Assembly (NCBI GenBank): GCA_904066235.2
Contig: CAJFCV020000004.1
Location: 3,162,001 to 3,226,000, forward strand
From: Bursaphelenchus xylophilus
Lineage: Eukaryota > Nematoda > Chromadorea > Rhabditida > Aphelenchoididae
Reading direction: 5' to 3'
DNA: 64,000 bases
Part shown: one piece after another, positions 11,340-22,114 of the stretch
Position numbering within the stretch: position 1 is the stretch's first letter
How the letters are laid out: every line of letters begins with the position of its first letter
Translations under genes and position numbers: made by a program
Notes under the pieces: generated by a model
What the model was told of the DNA's origin: nothing
Databases searched by the model: none
The model's input: only the letters and a program-made list of their open reading frames with translations

Positions 11340-11516
11340 TGTCGAAAGGCCCGACAAGCCAGTAACGAGACAAGACGCTCGAGAGTCAAGTGATTTATTC
11401 AGTGGAAAGGAGGCCTTTTATAGGGAAGCCCCACGTAGGAAAGTACAATCAAATTTGAATAAATGAAGATCGTTCCTCGTGGGAAGATCCTCGAAGCTCG
11501 GTCGTTCCGCCTCACA
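11340..11516 (-). mobile_element. Solo LTR in receptor 3 intron 2
   Basis: The segment runs TGTCGAAAGG...CGCCTCACA with TG/CA termini and a 4-bp duplication CCTT on both sides (11336-11339 and 11517-11520). On the minus strand a TATAAAAGG (about 11415-11423) is followed by AATAAA (11394-11399), the promoter-polyA order of an LTR. No internal retrotransposon region is present. Confidence 0.6.
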
Positions 11517-11578
11517 CCTTTTAATCGGCCTTAGTAGATACGCAGACCAACTTCGACATCTCTAATAGCAGTTCCTAA

Positions 11579-11818
11579 GCACGTCAATCCAGCGCATTTC
11601 CTGAACCCTTCCGAAACTTCGTATCGTTTTAATTGATTTAAAAAAGAGACGAAATGTCGCGAAATTATCGGCACTTTTTCTCGCCCAAAATAATTGCTTT
11701 TTCTCGAAAAGGAAGAAGAAAGATAAGAAAATGCTTTTTATCGGATAGTGACATTTCGTTTTGAACGAATCGCCAAAAAGGGGAGTGAAATTTTTTCTTC
11801 TATTTTGGATTGACGTGC
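11579..11818 (-). mobile_element. Family C MITE, copy 2 (receptor 3, intron 2)
   Basis: GCACGTCAATCCAG at 11579 and GGATTGACGTGC ending at 11818 bound a 240 bp body that is the reverse complement of 10378-10617 with few differences. It sits in an intron, close behind the solo LTR. Confidence 0.8.
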
Positions 11819-12818
11819 TAGGCGGTTTATGCCCAGCCCATTATACGTAGGCTATAGGTGGGAAAAAACGTTGTTGTTAACAACTTTTCGATTAATTTTA
11901 GGCTCTCCTGACCAGTCGATTGAAAAGATCCGTCTTCTGGACCAGCTTCCACACTTCGATGAGCTGGAGGGCGAGATTGGATACATTTGCGTTCCAAACT
12001 TGCTCCTCGTCTCAGAATGGACCTTTGCCGCCTTCCTAGCTGTTATCTCATTTTTTGTCTTTGGCATGGTACTGATTTCCATCATGTTCTACAGGGTGAT
12101 GATCGTCTTCCCCAGGTCCAACATGATGTCCAGCACGCTGCAGATGCACACCATGCTGTTCAAGGCAAGTCGCTGGCCAAAATGGGCCCTAAATTTTAGG
12201 CGGTTGCAGTCCAGTTACTCGTCGCTTTCGGGTTTATCCTGTTCCCCACCGCCCTCCTTCTACTCACAATCTCTGTCCGGTGGACGGAAGGAACAAGCAT
12301 TGCTGCTTTATGCATCATGCTGGTGCAGGCTCATGGCTGCGTCGACTTCCTTACAATAATTTACTTCATAACGCCGTATCGGAGAAAACTTCTGCAAATT
12401 CTTGGCCGTAATTATAGGAGAATCAAGACACGGGTCAGTAGTACAGTCGCCCAGCCAGTCTCACCGGCAGACGAGCCGGAACCTGACTGAATAATTAACG
12501 CAATAACATTGCATATGTGATATATTGCAAATACAAATGCTGCCATTTAGAAATATTACAGCAATAAATGGAATGAAAATATGTACATAGAGTATCGAGC
12601 TCTGCTGGGTCTGTTGAGCAAGTAGAAAGACGAGGCGTACTGGAGTGTCCTTAAAGTTACACCTCAAGACTAAATGTAACCTTGTGAGTTCGATCGTTGT
12701 CGCTGTCGGTTGGGGCCTATTTATTCGTTTGTCATGGTTTGTATAGGCGTATTTGAGCTTGGGATCTTATATAGAACCTAGAACAGGAACTTCGAATCCA
12801 CCCGCAATTCGTGACAGG

Positions 12819-13044
12819 GCACGTCAAACTGAGATAAGCTAAAACAGTCCGGTGAATGGATTGGTGTTTTGCCAAAAAAGACGCAAAAAAACGTTTTGTC
12901 GGGGACGAAATGGGGAATTTTTGGGGCGAGAGAGTACGCTTTTGCGTATCTCTTTTCTCCCTTTCTCTGCGAAATCAAGACGAAGTGTAAAAAACCGATA
13001 GCGAAGAGTCTATTCCGGTCACCGGACTTCTCAGTTTGACGTGC
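12819..13044. mobile_element. Family A MITE, uninterrupted copy
   Basis: GCACGTCAAACTGAG at 12819 is mirrored by CTCAGTTTGACGTGC ending at 13044. The 226 bp body includes GACGAAATGGGG and a CGAAATCAAGACGAAG block also found in the copies at 24726 and 44643. No target duplication is clear. The rest of the spacer 12491-13325 shows no gene. Confidence 0.75.
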
Positions 13045-13325
13045 AGCGTGCTCTTTCAGAACGCATACCATTGTAATCTCAACAGCTTAATAAAAACGCA
13101 GGAAATATACAAATTACAGAGAGAACTTATCATTACGCAATGCTACAAACATTTTTTAACTACGCAAGTTCCGGTTTATTTTTGTATTTTGCTTTGCTGG
13201 AACAACCTTTAGCTTTGCGACTCTTAGCCGGTGTTATCAGGTGTAACCTGCGTACGCAGTGCTGGAATACACTATAGACTACAAACGGCCGGGTTCAGAA
13301 AATACTTGGACTGCCGAAGATTTCG

Positions 13326-14763
13326 ATGCTTTTTTCCAACGCCTTGGAGCCAGTCACCGACACGGCCCTGCTCCTCTGCACCGCTGTCGAATCCGTGTGT
13401 GCACCGTTTATCCTATACCTGGCCTTATTTCACTCCAAGCAGATGACCCGTTATCGGTTTTTGATCATCAACAATGTGGTCTGGAGCTGTTTGTACAACT
13501 GGGCGGTGTGCCTGGTGAAGCCGGCGTTCATGTTTCCGGCGATGTGCTTCATCCTGGACTCGCCGTTGGTCCACCGATCATTCTGGACCAAGGTGGCGAC
13601 CATCCTAACCATGGGGTTCTTCATTAATATTGAATGCTCTGTGTTCTGGTGCCTTATGTATCGATACTGCATAGTAAGCATTTTATAGTGCGGATGAGTT
13701 TTCGCGCTGCAAATTGTGAATGCCATGCGTAGGAGGGATGTTGCATACAGTCACATTATGCTAGACTGTACAGTGAGGGACCTCATGCAGTGGCAAAAAA
13801 CGTACCATTTTGCATCCGGGAAGTATCAAGAATGTGGCAAAATGCCTCCCTCTCCAACTAAAAAAATCTGCGTTTTGAACCGCGCGCCGTTTCCCTCACA
13901 AAAAGAGTGGGCGCGCTTTTGAAATCGAAGCTTTTTCACTTGGAGAGGGAGGTAATTTGCTGCATTTTTGATACTTCCCCGATGCAAAAGGATAGGTTTT
14001 TGGTCAATGGACCAGGTCCGCCACTGTAAATTAAATATCCATTTCAGGCATATCCCTCTCTCACCGATTTTGTTGAGAACAGTAAAGCGGTTGTTGTTGT
14101 TATAATTGTCACCCATTGCGTGGCTTACACCTGCGCCGGTGGACCGTTTCTGTTGCATCCAATCAGAAGTTCGCCGGATCAATCGATTGAAAGGATCCGC
14201 CTTCTTGATCAACTACCGCATTTCGGGGAGAAAGAGCCCTACATTGGATACATCTGCGCTCCGAACATCTTCCTAGCGCGGCTGTATTGTGGTCTGGGTG
14301 CGGTGTTTTTGGTTTGCTGGGGAATTTTCTGTTCGTTTCTACTGTTCCGAATGTACTACAGGGTCTCGGTGATTTTCCCAAAACAGGGCATTATGGAAAG
14401 CACACAAAAGATGCATATGATACTATTCAAGGCAAGCGTAAAATATCGCGCTTTACTGTCGAGTATTTTAAGGCTGTTGCGGTCCAACTGCTCGTGTTTC
14501 TTTTGTTCATCCTCTTTCCAACCTCGCTTTTAATGATTGCGGTAGTTGCTCGCTGGAACGAAGGAACCACTCTTGCGGCCGGATGCATGCTGCTGGTGCA
14601 GATGCACGGCTGTGTGGACTTTGTCACGATGATCTACTTCATAACGCCGTATCGAAAGAAACTGTTGGAGATTGTCGGAAGGGCGTCGAGTAAGCGCCTT
14701 CATGCGGTCAGCAGTGTCATCCACACACACAATATTTTTACCGCGGAGCCGCCGAGAGGATGA
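13326..14763 (+). CDS. Chemoreceptor, SRH/SRI-type 7TM (receptor 4), intron 2 lost
   Basis: Exons 13326-13673, 14048-14431 and 14473-14763 encode 340 residues starting MLFSNALEPV. The middle exon fuses what are exons 2 and 3 elsewhere: HPIRSSPDQSIERIRLL reads straight through, so intron 2 was lost exactly. The last intron is only 41 bp with a GC donor (AAG|GCAAGC) and acceptor TTTTAAG. TM7 closes HGCVDFVTMIYFITPYRKKL. Exon 1 carries YRYCI instead of YRYFM at its end. Intron 1 holds a CAGTG MITE. The frame is intact. Confidence 0.85.
13771..14026. mobile_element. CAGTG MITE copy 3 (receptor 4, intron 1)
   Basis: CAGTGAGGGACCTCATGCAG at 13771 and its inverted partner ending GTCCGCCACTG at 14026 are both flanked by TA. 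The centre holds a CGCGCG-type junction where the two inverted arms meet. Confidence 0.85.
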
Positions 14764-15402
14764 CTTTGATCTTTATTGCATTGTTTTGGCTGCTGAATAC
14801 GAGTATGTCCTTTCGAGTATTCATTATGGACACAAAAGGCTTTATTTTGGCCAAGTTAGTTAGGCTGTCCCATAAATAATGTCGCTCTTCTGAAGATATA
14901 TACTGAAACAACAGAATTTAGTACGACCCAGGGCTGTATATACGACTACGGCTCAAGATGGAGCACCAATTCTATCCACATAGACCAAGACCAGAAACTC
15001 CGATCCAACCAAGCCAAACCCGCCTGCCTAACCAAGTAGACGACACAAAGACACCTCTTGGCATTCTGCAGCAGTACGGTGGAAACCCTTCAAAAAGAGA
15101 ACATGAAGACGGGATTGGTGATAGTTGGGGAACAGATGAAGCTAAGGAAAAGCTCAGGACGAGGGCGTGCGCGCGTGGCCCCGTTTAATACACTTTTATC
15201 CTGGTCGTTGTAGGTTTATTTACATTTTACCTTGCATTTACCTTTTGTTGTGTTTTTTCGGCTAGATAAACGTATATTACTATGTGTTTGGCGAACTTAT
15301 TTTGCGGAGTTCCATTTCTAACCTTTTTCATGGCGATAGCGCTCGCATTTTTGCCCTATTATTTACCGTAATAAAATCGATCGATTTTATCGAAATAAAT
15401 AC
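14764..15402. other. Intergenic spacer
   Basis: A 76-codon frame at 14958-15188 (Pro/Arg-rich, no signal peptide or known motif) is the only open stretch. I do not recognise it and do not call it a gene. Near 15370 there is a short perfect palindrome AAAATCGATCGATTTT. Confidence 0.35.
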
Positions 15403-15622
15403 CATGCTCTTTAATGCGCTTAGTACAACAAGCCAGAGGCATTTTTATGCTTCTAGCTTAGAAATCCCGGCTTTTGGAGCCGATGAAACCTTGCATATTT
15501 CCAATTTATATCTCAACATGCTTATTTTCTCATGTCGCGCCGAAAAACTGTTGGATACAAGAAGACGATTCCATCCAACAGTAAGGTTATTTCCTCTAGT
15601 AAATAAATATATTGCCACTGGG
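15403..15622 (+). pseudogene. Decayed chemoreceptor exon 1 fragment
   Basis: ATGCTCTTTAATGCGCTTAG matches the start of receptors 1-4 (MLF-NALST). Further on, GCCGATGAAACCTTGCATAT recalls the QMKRYRF stretch of exon 1 but in another frame and after a deletion. No downstream exons follow before receptor 5. It is read as a relic of a tandem copy. Confidence 0.35.
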
Positions 15623-15828
15623 TAAGTTCTAAAGACCAATTTGTTCCAAATGACAAAAGCGTGCTGAGCAACAGCTGGAAATAAAGCCTGAATACCGGAG
15701 GAAGTACGGCTTCTCTCCGCAGAACTGTTTCAAAACTTCCACTGCTACTCGTAAATTTCCAGAGAACAGCGCTGAACTGGAGTTGAATTTATTCGAAAAA
15801 CCTTTTTTTTCATGCTCAACCACCACTT

Positions 15829-17610
15829 ATGATCTATGTGAACGAACTCGAATTTCTAACTCGATTTATACTCCCGTTTGCGACTATCATCGAACTTGTT
15901 TGTGCACCGCTCATGGTGTACTTAGTGTTATTCCACTCGAAGCAGATGAAACGATACCGATTTTTCATTTTGAACAGTGTTCTTTGGAACTTCCTCACAA
16001 ACATGCTGTTTTGTTTCGGTGCTCCGGTTATTATGTTACCCTCAAGTTGCTATGTAATGCGAACGGCCTTCTTCACTCACCCATACGTGGCGTTGGTGCA
16101 TTGGTCCTTTCTGGCCACCTTTATTGGTCACACGAATTTTGCGGTGGTCTGGAGCTTGTTCTATCGGTATTTTATGGTAAGAAGCTTAAGATACTTTTGT
16201 TTTGCGTTCAATTTACAGGGGAAGCACCCCAAGTGCGACGCATAGATTTTGATGAAAGTTGGCACAGATTTAGAGTAATTTTTTCTAAAATATATGCGAG
16301 AATCCTAGCTCGCGCTTTGCAGAAACAACGAAGATTTTTAGATCGAATGTCGGCGAAAATTTGTGACTTTTTGCCGAATTTCGGCACGAAAATTTTAATG
16401 CGTTCTACCGGAAAGGGCAATGTTTCAACAAAAAATCAATTTTCCGCACGAAACTGGCAAAGTCATGGCCAAAAAGCGTTTTTCTCTTTGACCGCTCTCC
16501 ACGTTTAGTGTGCTCTCTCGGCGGCAAAAATCGTTCAATATCTCGGCCGCGCCCGCAAAGCGTGAGCTAAAAGTTTCAGGAATTGATAACTTGTCTGTGC
16601 CCGACGCGTATGCAAAATTAAGAAAAAATCTGAGCGTTGCACTAGGGGTACTTCCCCTGTTAGTCAAACTGGCTTGATTGGGTAGGCATTTTTTAAAACG
16701 CACATATTATAAAGTGGGTGCGGTCTAAATACTTCATGTTGGGCCTTGCTGCACATGTCTTGCCTGTGAACAGCCAAGCCCAGCAAAATAATGCAAATAT
16801 TCTCCGTAGATTGAAGACCTTTAACCGATAATTTTCAGGGCTTCTTCGGCTGGCCTGCACGATTGGCCGAGAGCGTTTGGTTCATGCCGTTGCTGGCATT
16901 GCTAACTTATGTTGCATGTACTCCGTTGCTCTATCCTCTAATTATTTATCCAATACCAGGTGAATTAGTTTTCATAGTGATCTTTTCGGCTAATCGGGAG
17001 TAAATGTGACAAAAAAAAATTCAGATGCCCCAAGGATCAAAGAGTTATTTCGCCAGCAACTGCCTCATCTTCAAGAATACGAATCAAAAATGAGTTATGC
17101 GTGCGTCCCCAACTCAGACGCCTCACGTTTCTTCATATTGATTGTGATCGTTCTCTTTGTGACCTTTCTCATAATGGGCATTGTCTTGTACGGTATCATG
17201 CTTCATAGGATATACATCACCAACCCACATGATGCGCTATTCAGGACCACCACAAGGCTGCACAACATGCTGGTAAAGGTGGGCTTTTATGGGACTTTTA
17301 TGAAGCGGATAACTTGTGGGTTTAGGCATTTGGTGTTCAACTGTTTGTTGGCTATGTTTTCCTCTGTCTTCCGTGCATGGCCATGTTCGCCGCTTTTTAT
17401 GCCCAATGGGAGGAAGGTACCACCATTTGCGCATTCTCCTTCGCAATGCTCCAACTCCATGGGTCGGCGGATTTTGTCACAATGATGTACTTTATCACGC
17501 CGTATCGTAAAAAATTAATGGAAATACTGTGGAGGAAGTACGCCATTGGCAGTCCGCCCACAAGCTTTGCCAAAACGAAAAGCGTTGTCAGTGCGATTCG
17601 TCGGCGTTGA
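15829..17610 (+). CDS. Chemoreceptor, SRH/SRI-type 7TM (receptor 5)
   Basis: Exons 15829-16176, 16839-16959, 17025-17278 and 17326-17610 give 335 residues. It starts MIYVNELEFL. Exon 2 is one codon shorter than in most paralogues (121 nt) and ends in phase 1 with a proline-rich YPIP. Exon 3 starts DAPRIKELFRQQLPHL and lacks the SPDQSIEK block of receptors 1-4. TM7 closes HGSADFVTMMYFITPYRKKL, with Ser for the usual Cys after HG. The tail is basic. All splice sites are canonical. Intron 1 carries a complete family B element. It is more divergent than its neighbours and so is an older duplicate. Confidence 0.85.
16216..16659. mobile_element. PIF/Harbinger-like MITE (family B) copy 1, TTA duplication
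   Basis: CAGGGGAAGCACCCCAAGTG at 16216 and the inverted GGGGTACTTCCCCTG ending at 16659 are flanked by TTA (16213-16215 and 16660-16662). It is 444 bp with long imperfect inverted arms (GCGACGC-AGATTTT versus AAAATCTGAGCGT-GC). The TWA-type 3-bp duplication fits PIF/Harbinger. It lies in receptor 5 intron 1. Confidence 0.8.
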
Positions 17611-18528
17611 CAGTGGATCATACGTGCGCTGTGGTCGCTGCATCAAGATTTTCAAGTGATGCCCAGACAGGTGGTTGTATAATACAGAATTATACGGATA
17701 TGTCATGTATATATAACAGCGGGTGATATATGTAAAATGTAATCATGCAACTTCCAATCTAAGACAGGTCAATAAAACTTATGTATACCTTACATATTTG
17801 CCAAAGAAAGAAAATTGAGTCAGCGTCCGTCTAACTGCGACTTCATATCAGAAAAAGTATGGAGAAAAGCAATTTTAGAAGCAAGAGATCTAGGGGCTAA
17901 GGTATATAGTACAAACCCCCAGGCCAGTTCAGACCCCCATGACCCAGTACAAACCCCCACATCCAATCTGAACCCAGAAACCTTCAATGAAATCTTGATG
18001 AGAAGGAATGTTGTACCGGGCTTTCGTGGGGACTATCTACCAAAGCCCCAAGATCTAAGCTGTATTTCGTACGATATTCAAACTGGATCGTCCCTCGGCT
18101 ATCATCTTTTCGTTTCTTGATACCACTTGATTCTGCACTTTGAACCTTTATTCGTCAGATGTTTACGTGTTTGTGAGTATTGAGCAACTTTTTCAACGGT
18201 TTTCCGTCTTTTGCAAATTAGAAAATTGTATTATAAATCGAACTTCCAACCGACCAAAAAACTCTTCAGATGCCATTAAACGAATTTCTTCAAGAATTAT
18301 ATATTTATTAAACCCCAATGTATTAAATTTGAGGAGTGACAGCAAGTGGGTTTTTCAAGCCTTCCTGTTTTGTCTGTTTTTAGAACAGGTGGAAGGTCTC
18401 AAAACATGTAAACCCAAGGCCATTTCGCTTGCAAACATAGTTGTTTTTGTGGAAAGTGTAGTCGACTGAACCTCTAGACGTTCAGAATTTTCATTTTCAA
18501 TTACAATTTTACTGCAAATTTGCCTTCA
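17611..18528. other. Intergenic spacer
   Basis: A 101-codon frame begins at 17815 and a 109-codon frame at 18140. Neither has a signal peptide, membrane pattern or family motif that I recognise. The first is rich in Pro/Asn/Ser and could be coding, but no splice or promoter signal supports it. Confidence 0.3.
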
Positions 18529-18529
18529 G
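18524..18529 (+). promoter_or_regulatory. Candidate trans-splice acceptor of receptor 6
   Basis: CTTCAG ends 10 nt before the ATG at 18540. No in-frame upstream exon is present, so it may accept a spliced leader. Confidence 0.35.
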
Positions 18530-18539
18530 CCCACTGTCC

Positions 18540-20011
18540 ATGATCTACGTGGATGGTGCGGAATGGCTTGCCAAATACACGTTGCCTATCACCGCCCTCA
18601 TCGAGGTAACATGCGCGCCGTACGTCATATTTCTGGCGTTATTTCATTCGCGTCAAATGAAACGGTATCGCTTTTTGATTCTGAACAATGTGGTCGGAAG
18701 CTGCCTTCTGAACCTGGCTTTTTGCCTCGCCAAGCCTCATTACATGTTCCCGGCGGCGTGTGTGATAAATGACTCAACATTGCTCCGCAACCACTATTCG
18801 AATGTGGCATACAATTGTGTGTTTGTTTTGCTGCTTCTTTACTCCGACATGTCGATTGTTTGGAGTCTGTTCTACCGGTACTTTATCGTAAGTAATACAC
18901 GATACACTATAGATGGGTTGAGTAGTTGGTTGTCACGAAAAAATGCAGGATATACAGCACAGTCGGGGACCTGATCCAGCGGCAAAAAACGTACCATTTT
19001 GCATCCGGGAAGTATCAAAAATGTGGCAAAATGCTTCCCTATTTAAGTGAAAAAAATCCGATTTCAAAAGCGCGCCCGCTCTTTTTGTCAGGGGAATTCA
19101 AAAAACGAAGTTTTTTTCACTTGGAGTGGGAAGCATTTTGCCACATTTTTTACACTTCCCGGATACAAAATGGTACCTTCTTTGCCACTGGATCCGGTCC
19201 AACAGTAGCATTTCACAAGTTTATTTCAGGCATTTCCAGGCTGGCCTTCCGATTTCGTCGATAAAGGAAACTTGGCCCTCTTCCTGGCTGTTGGTGGCCA
19301 AGTGTTGATGTCAGCGGTTGTCTTATTCCCTCTGTTGGTCTTTCCCATCCCAAGTGAGAGACCATTCTTTCTTTTTATCCTCAACTTGCAGGTCCGTTAA
19401 CACAAAAATCTCTCTTTCTCCAACAATTACCTCAACTGAAAGGCCAAGAGCCTTATCTAAGCTATGTGTGTATTGCTCACTCCGAAACAGCAACCTCCTA
19501 CGCTTTGTTGCGATTGATAATTTTGATAGGCTTCTTTGCCACTGGAACCACTTTGTTTTGCATAATGTCGTATAAATTGGCGGTGTTGAAATCAAGTCGT
19601 GGATACTTTGGAAGCACACAAAAGATGCACCGAATGTTATACAAGGTAGGCTCTAATAAAAGATTACAATTCCAACATTTAATATCGTGTTTTTAGGCAG
19701 TGGCAGTCCAACTGTTCATCGGCTACATCTTCTTTCTCTTCCCCACGGCTGTGGCCATGTTGACTTACTATTGCCAATGGAAAGAAGGAACAACAATTGC
19801 ATCAATCTGCACGATGCTCGTGCAGTTTCATGGCTGCGTGGATCTTTTGACAATGATGTATTTCATCACGCCGTATAGACAGAAATTTATGAAAATGATG
19901 ACCGGAAAAAGGGCGGAGGAGACCAAGTTCACGACGACAATAACTGTGGCGTACAGCAGTTCGCGGTTTACTAACAAGGGATCGGCAAATAGTTGCACCC
20001 TGCTTTCTTAA
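18540..20011 (+). CDS. Chemoreceptor, SRH/SRI-type 7TM (receptor 6); C-terminus from a transposon
   Basis: Exons 18540-18887, 19230-19353, 19392-19645 and 19697-20011 give 346 residues, starting MIYVDGAEWL. Exon 1 ends YRYFI before a GTAAGT donor, and TM7 closes HGCVDLLTMMYFITPYRQKF. The last 11 residues (KGSANSCTLLS) and the stop codon are encoded by the terminal repeat of a 1 kb DNA transposon inserted at 19975. The native end lay beyond SSRFT and has been replaced. Intron 1 carries a CAGTG MITE. Only the cytoplasmic tail is affected, so the receptor may still work; the tail change could alter trafficking or signalling. Confidence 0.83.
18960..19206. mobile_element. CAGTG MITE copy 4 (receptor 6, intron 1)
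   Basis: CAGTCGGGGACCTGATCCAG at 18960 faces TTTGCCACTGGATCCGGTCC and a degraded end near 19206. Both outermost pentamers carry substitutions, indicating an older copy. Confidence 0.75.
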
Positions 20012-20988
20012 CGAAACATGTATCATTTGAAAGAGCATTAAAAATAGTGCACAGCGCAAAAAAATTAGCTGCCTAAATTACCTTAGGGCATAGATACGAC
20101 CGCTTTTTGAAAGGGGTTATATGCGGCCAAAACGCCGGTTCCTTATATTACAGTAATCCTGGCGGTTTGAAATCGTCTTTATTAATTTCCTGGTATCCAA
20201 GAACGTCTATCACGGTCGTTTTATGGCTTTACCAATCCTCGGTTATATGTTATTAGACATTACTGCTAGTTACAGTAAATTGTAAATAAAACTAGGTTAA
20301 AGGGAAAATTGGAGCAAAAAGTTTTGGAAATACATTTATATGATCGTCGTGGTCATTCACAAACGAAAATTTCAAAATCGAAAATTTCTTCTCTCCTAGC
20401 CTTACCAATGGTTGGTCCACTGTGTCAGCATTAGTGTCTTTGGCCGATTTTACAATTTTATCTTCGTATTTTTTCAAAAAAGCATTTTTATAGGCCCTTG
20501 TAAATTGAATTATCCTCCAGCAATCATAATCGGTCAGGCTACTGGCATGACACCCTTGGAATTATACGATAGTGACATACCCACTCTCATCACCATCAAA
20601 TTTGTGGTCGTTTCAAAAAAATTCAAAAACTCAGAAAAATTGCGTAACCATGGATTTTGTCTGCGGAGGAACAAAAATTATTAAAAAATGTCAACATACC
20701 ATGGTTTTGTGGCATATAAGAGACGAAACGCAAAATATTTACAGAGACCGGATTCGAAACCAGGACTCGCTGCGCCGGAAGTGGGCTCACTACCACTCGG
20801 CCAACTGGACACAAGAGAGCTTATAAAGCGAGGCGGAAATTAGGCTAAAATCTGTATTTTGGCCATAACTTTGTCCAAAGTGAATTTAGGCAGCTAATTC
20901 TTTTTGCGCTGTGAACTATTTTTAATGCTCTTTCAAATGATATAGGTTTCGTTAAGAAAGCAGGTTACAACTATTTGCCGATCCCTTG
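19975..20988 (+). mobile_element. 1.0 kb Harbinger-like transposon, copy 1, TAA duplication
   Basis: The ends are CAAGGGATCGGCAAATAGTT at 19975 and its inverse ending at 20988, with TAA on both sides (19972-19974 and 20989-20991). The inverted repeats extend at least 120 bp, through GAAAGAGCATTAAAAATAGT. The body has no transposase frame. It contains a tRNA-like segment on the minus strand. The left end lies inside the last exon of receptor 6. Confidence 0.85.
20747..20815 (-). other. tRNA-like segment inside transposon copy 1
   Basis: On the minus strand an A-box-like TGGCCGAGTGGT is followed about 30 nt later by a B-box-like GGTTTCGAATCC with one extra T. The acceptor stem does not pair, so it is not a working tRNA. 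It could be a pol III promoter relic. The same segment is in copy 2. Confidence 0.4.
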
Positions 20989-20991
20989 TAA

Positions 20992-21422
20992 GTGAATTTT
21001 TGAAAAAATAAGCCATAAGTTGTGCGTTCTGATTTAACAATAAAACTACGAACTTTTTTCATTCTACACGATTTTCTATGCGATAGACTGCTCATTATTT
21101 TCTCGACAGACTGGTAGGACGTCACTTCCATGAAAATAAAAATCCTTGAACTTGGTTCACTATGGCATGCCGTGGTATTATCATACGCTGCCTGTGATAT
21201 TTTTACCGAAACATATCGTAATAAAAACCCAATAATAGAAAATGGCTCTCATGCCGGATTCGATCTTCGGGTATTTTCTTTTTAATCAGCGCTACAGTAT
21301 GACGTGGGAATATTTCTTACCGCCGGCTGGACATTTTAACCGGTGGAAAACCCCTGCTTAATATCCTTTAATAATTCCTTCATGTTTTTGCCTCAACTGT
21401 GTGTTTGGTGACAAAATTGACA
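20992..21422. other. Spacer between transposon and receptor fragment
   Basis: AT-rich, no gene seen. A CAACTGTGTGTTTGGTG stretch precedes the receptor fragment at 21423. Confidence 0.35.
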
Positions 21423-21554
21423 ATGATTTATCAAAACAGCTTCGCTCTAACTGACTACGCTCTTGCCATCTCTACTGGCCTTGAATCCATATGCGGACTC
21501 ATCTTGAAAACTGCTCTTTGCGACATTCTGCAACCTAGATTTCTCAGGAGTTGA
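21423..21554 (+). pseudogene. Truncated chemoreceptor exon 1
   Basis: The frame reads MIYQNSFALTDYALAISTGL then ESICG, matching the first 25 residues of receptors 7, 8 and 10 (MIYENS...ALESICAP). It then departs into unrelated sequence and stops at 21552-21554. A composite of transposons (21601-23849) follows immediately and no later receptor exons are found, so the gene was cut by insertion or deletion. Confidence 0.65.
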
Positions 21555-22114
21555 TACATAGACAAATATATCAAGTGTGTAAAAAATTTGAATAAAACCT
21601 GGGGCCTGTTTCACGAACGCGAAATAAAGAAAATAGAAATATGAGTGAGCGAGGGAACAGAGGAAATGCATGCGAAACGGGAGAGACGGCAGGAAAATGA
21701 GGAAGGCGCCAATTCTCAATCGGAGTGACTTTTTACGTCCAAAATTACGGGTTGGCGGTAGTATTTGAGCCATAACTTTCCTCTACTTGGGCCTACAAGC
21801 ACCCTCCAAAAATTCAAATAATGCTGAGACTTCGGGCTATATAGATCTATAAAAATTTTTGCTCTACCGCCAATGACAAAGTTACCATAGACGTTGTAGT
21901 GTTGAATTCTTCTACTTTATAACGCTAAAAGGCCTTTTTTCGCGTTGATTGAAATAGTAAAAAATTCTAATTTATGTCAGTCGATAGACAATTTAATTCT
22001 CTACAAAACATTTTTAGAGGGCCAACTGTAAGTCATTTTTTGGCTGAGTAATGACTGATTTACTTTGTCAATCCCTCGATTTTCATCACAAAAAATCTTT
22101 CGAAAGAGCCCTCA

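Larger units (their letters stand above)
10812..12490 (+). pseudogene. Chemoreceptor 3, SRH/SRI-type; exon 2 acceptor lost
   Basis: Exons 10812-11159, 11203-11326, 11902-12164 and 12200-12490 reproduce the family lengths (348, 124, 263, 291 nt; 341 residues if spliced) with no stop or frameshift. Exon 2 is preceded by TTTTCCG where every paralogue has a CAG- or TAG-type acceptor. The nearest downstream AG (CCCAG at 11212) would remove 10 nt and break the frame. The gene is therefore probably not correctly spliced unless CG is tolerated or the base is a sequencing error. Intron 2 (575 bp) has taken up a solo LTR and a family C MITE. Intron 3 is 35 bp with a GC donor. The body is otherwise well conserved, so the loss looks recent. 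Confidence 0.65.
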
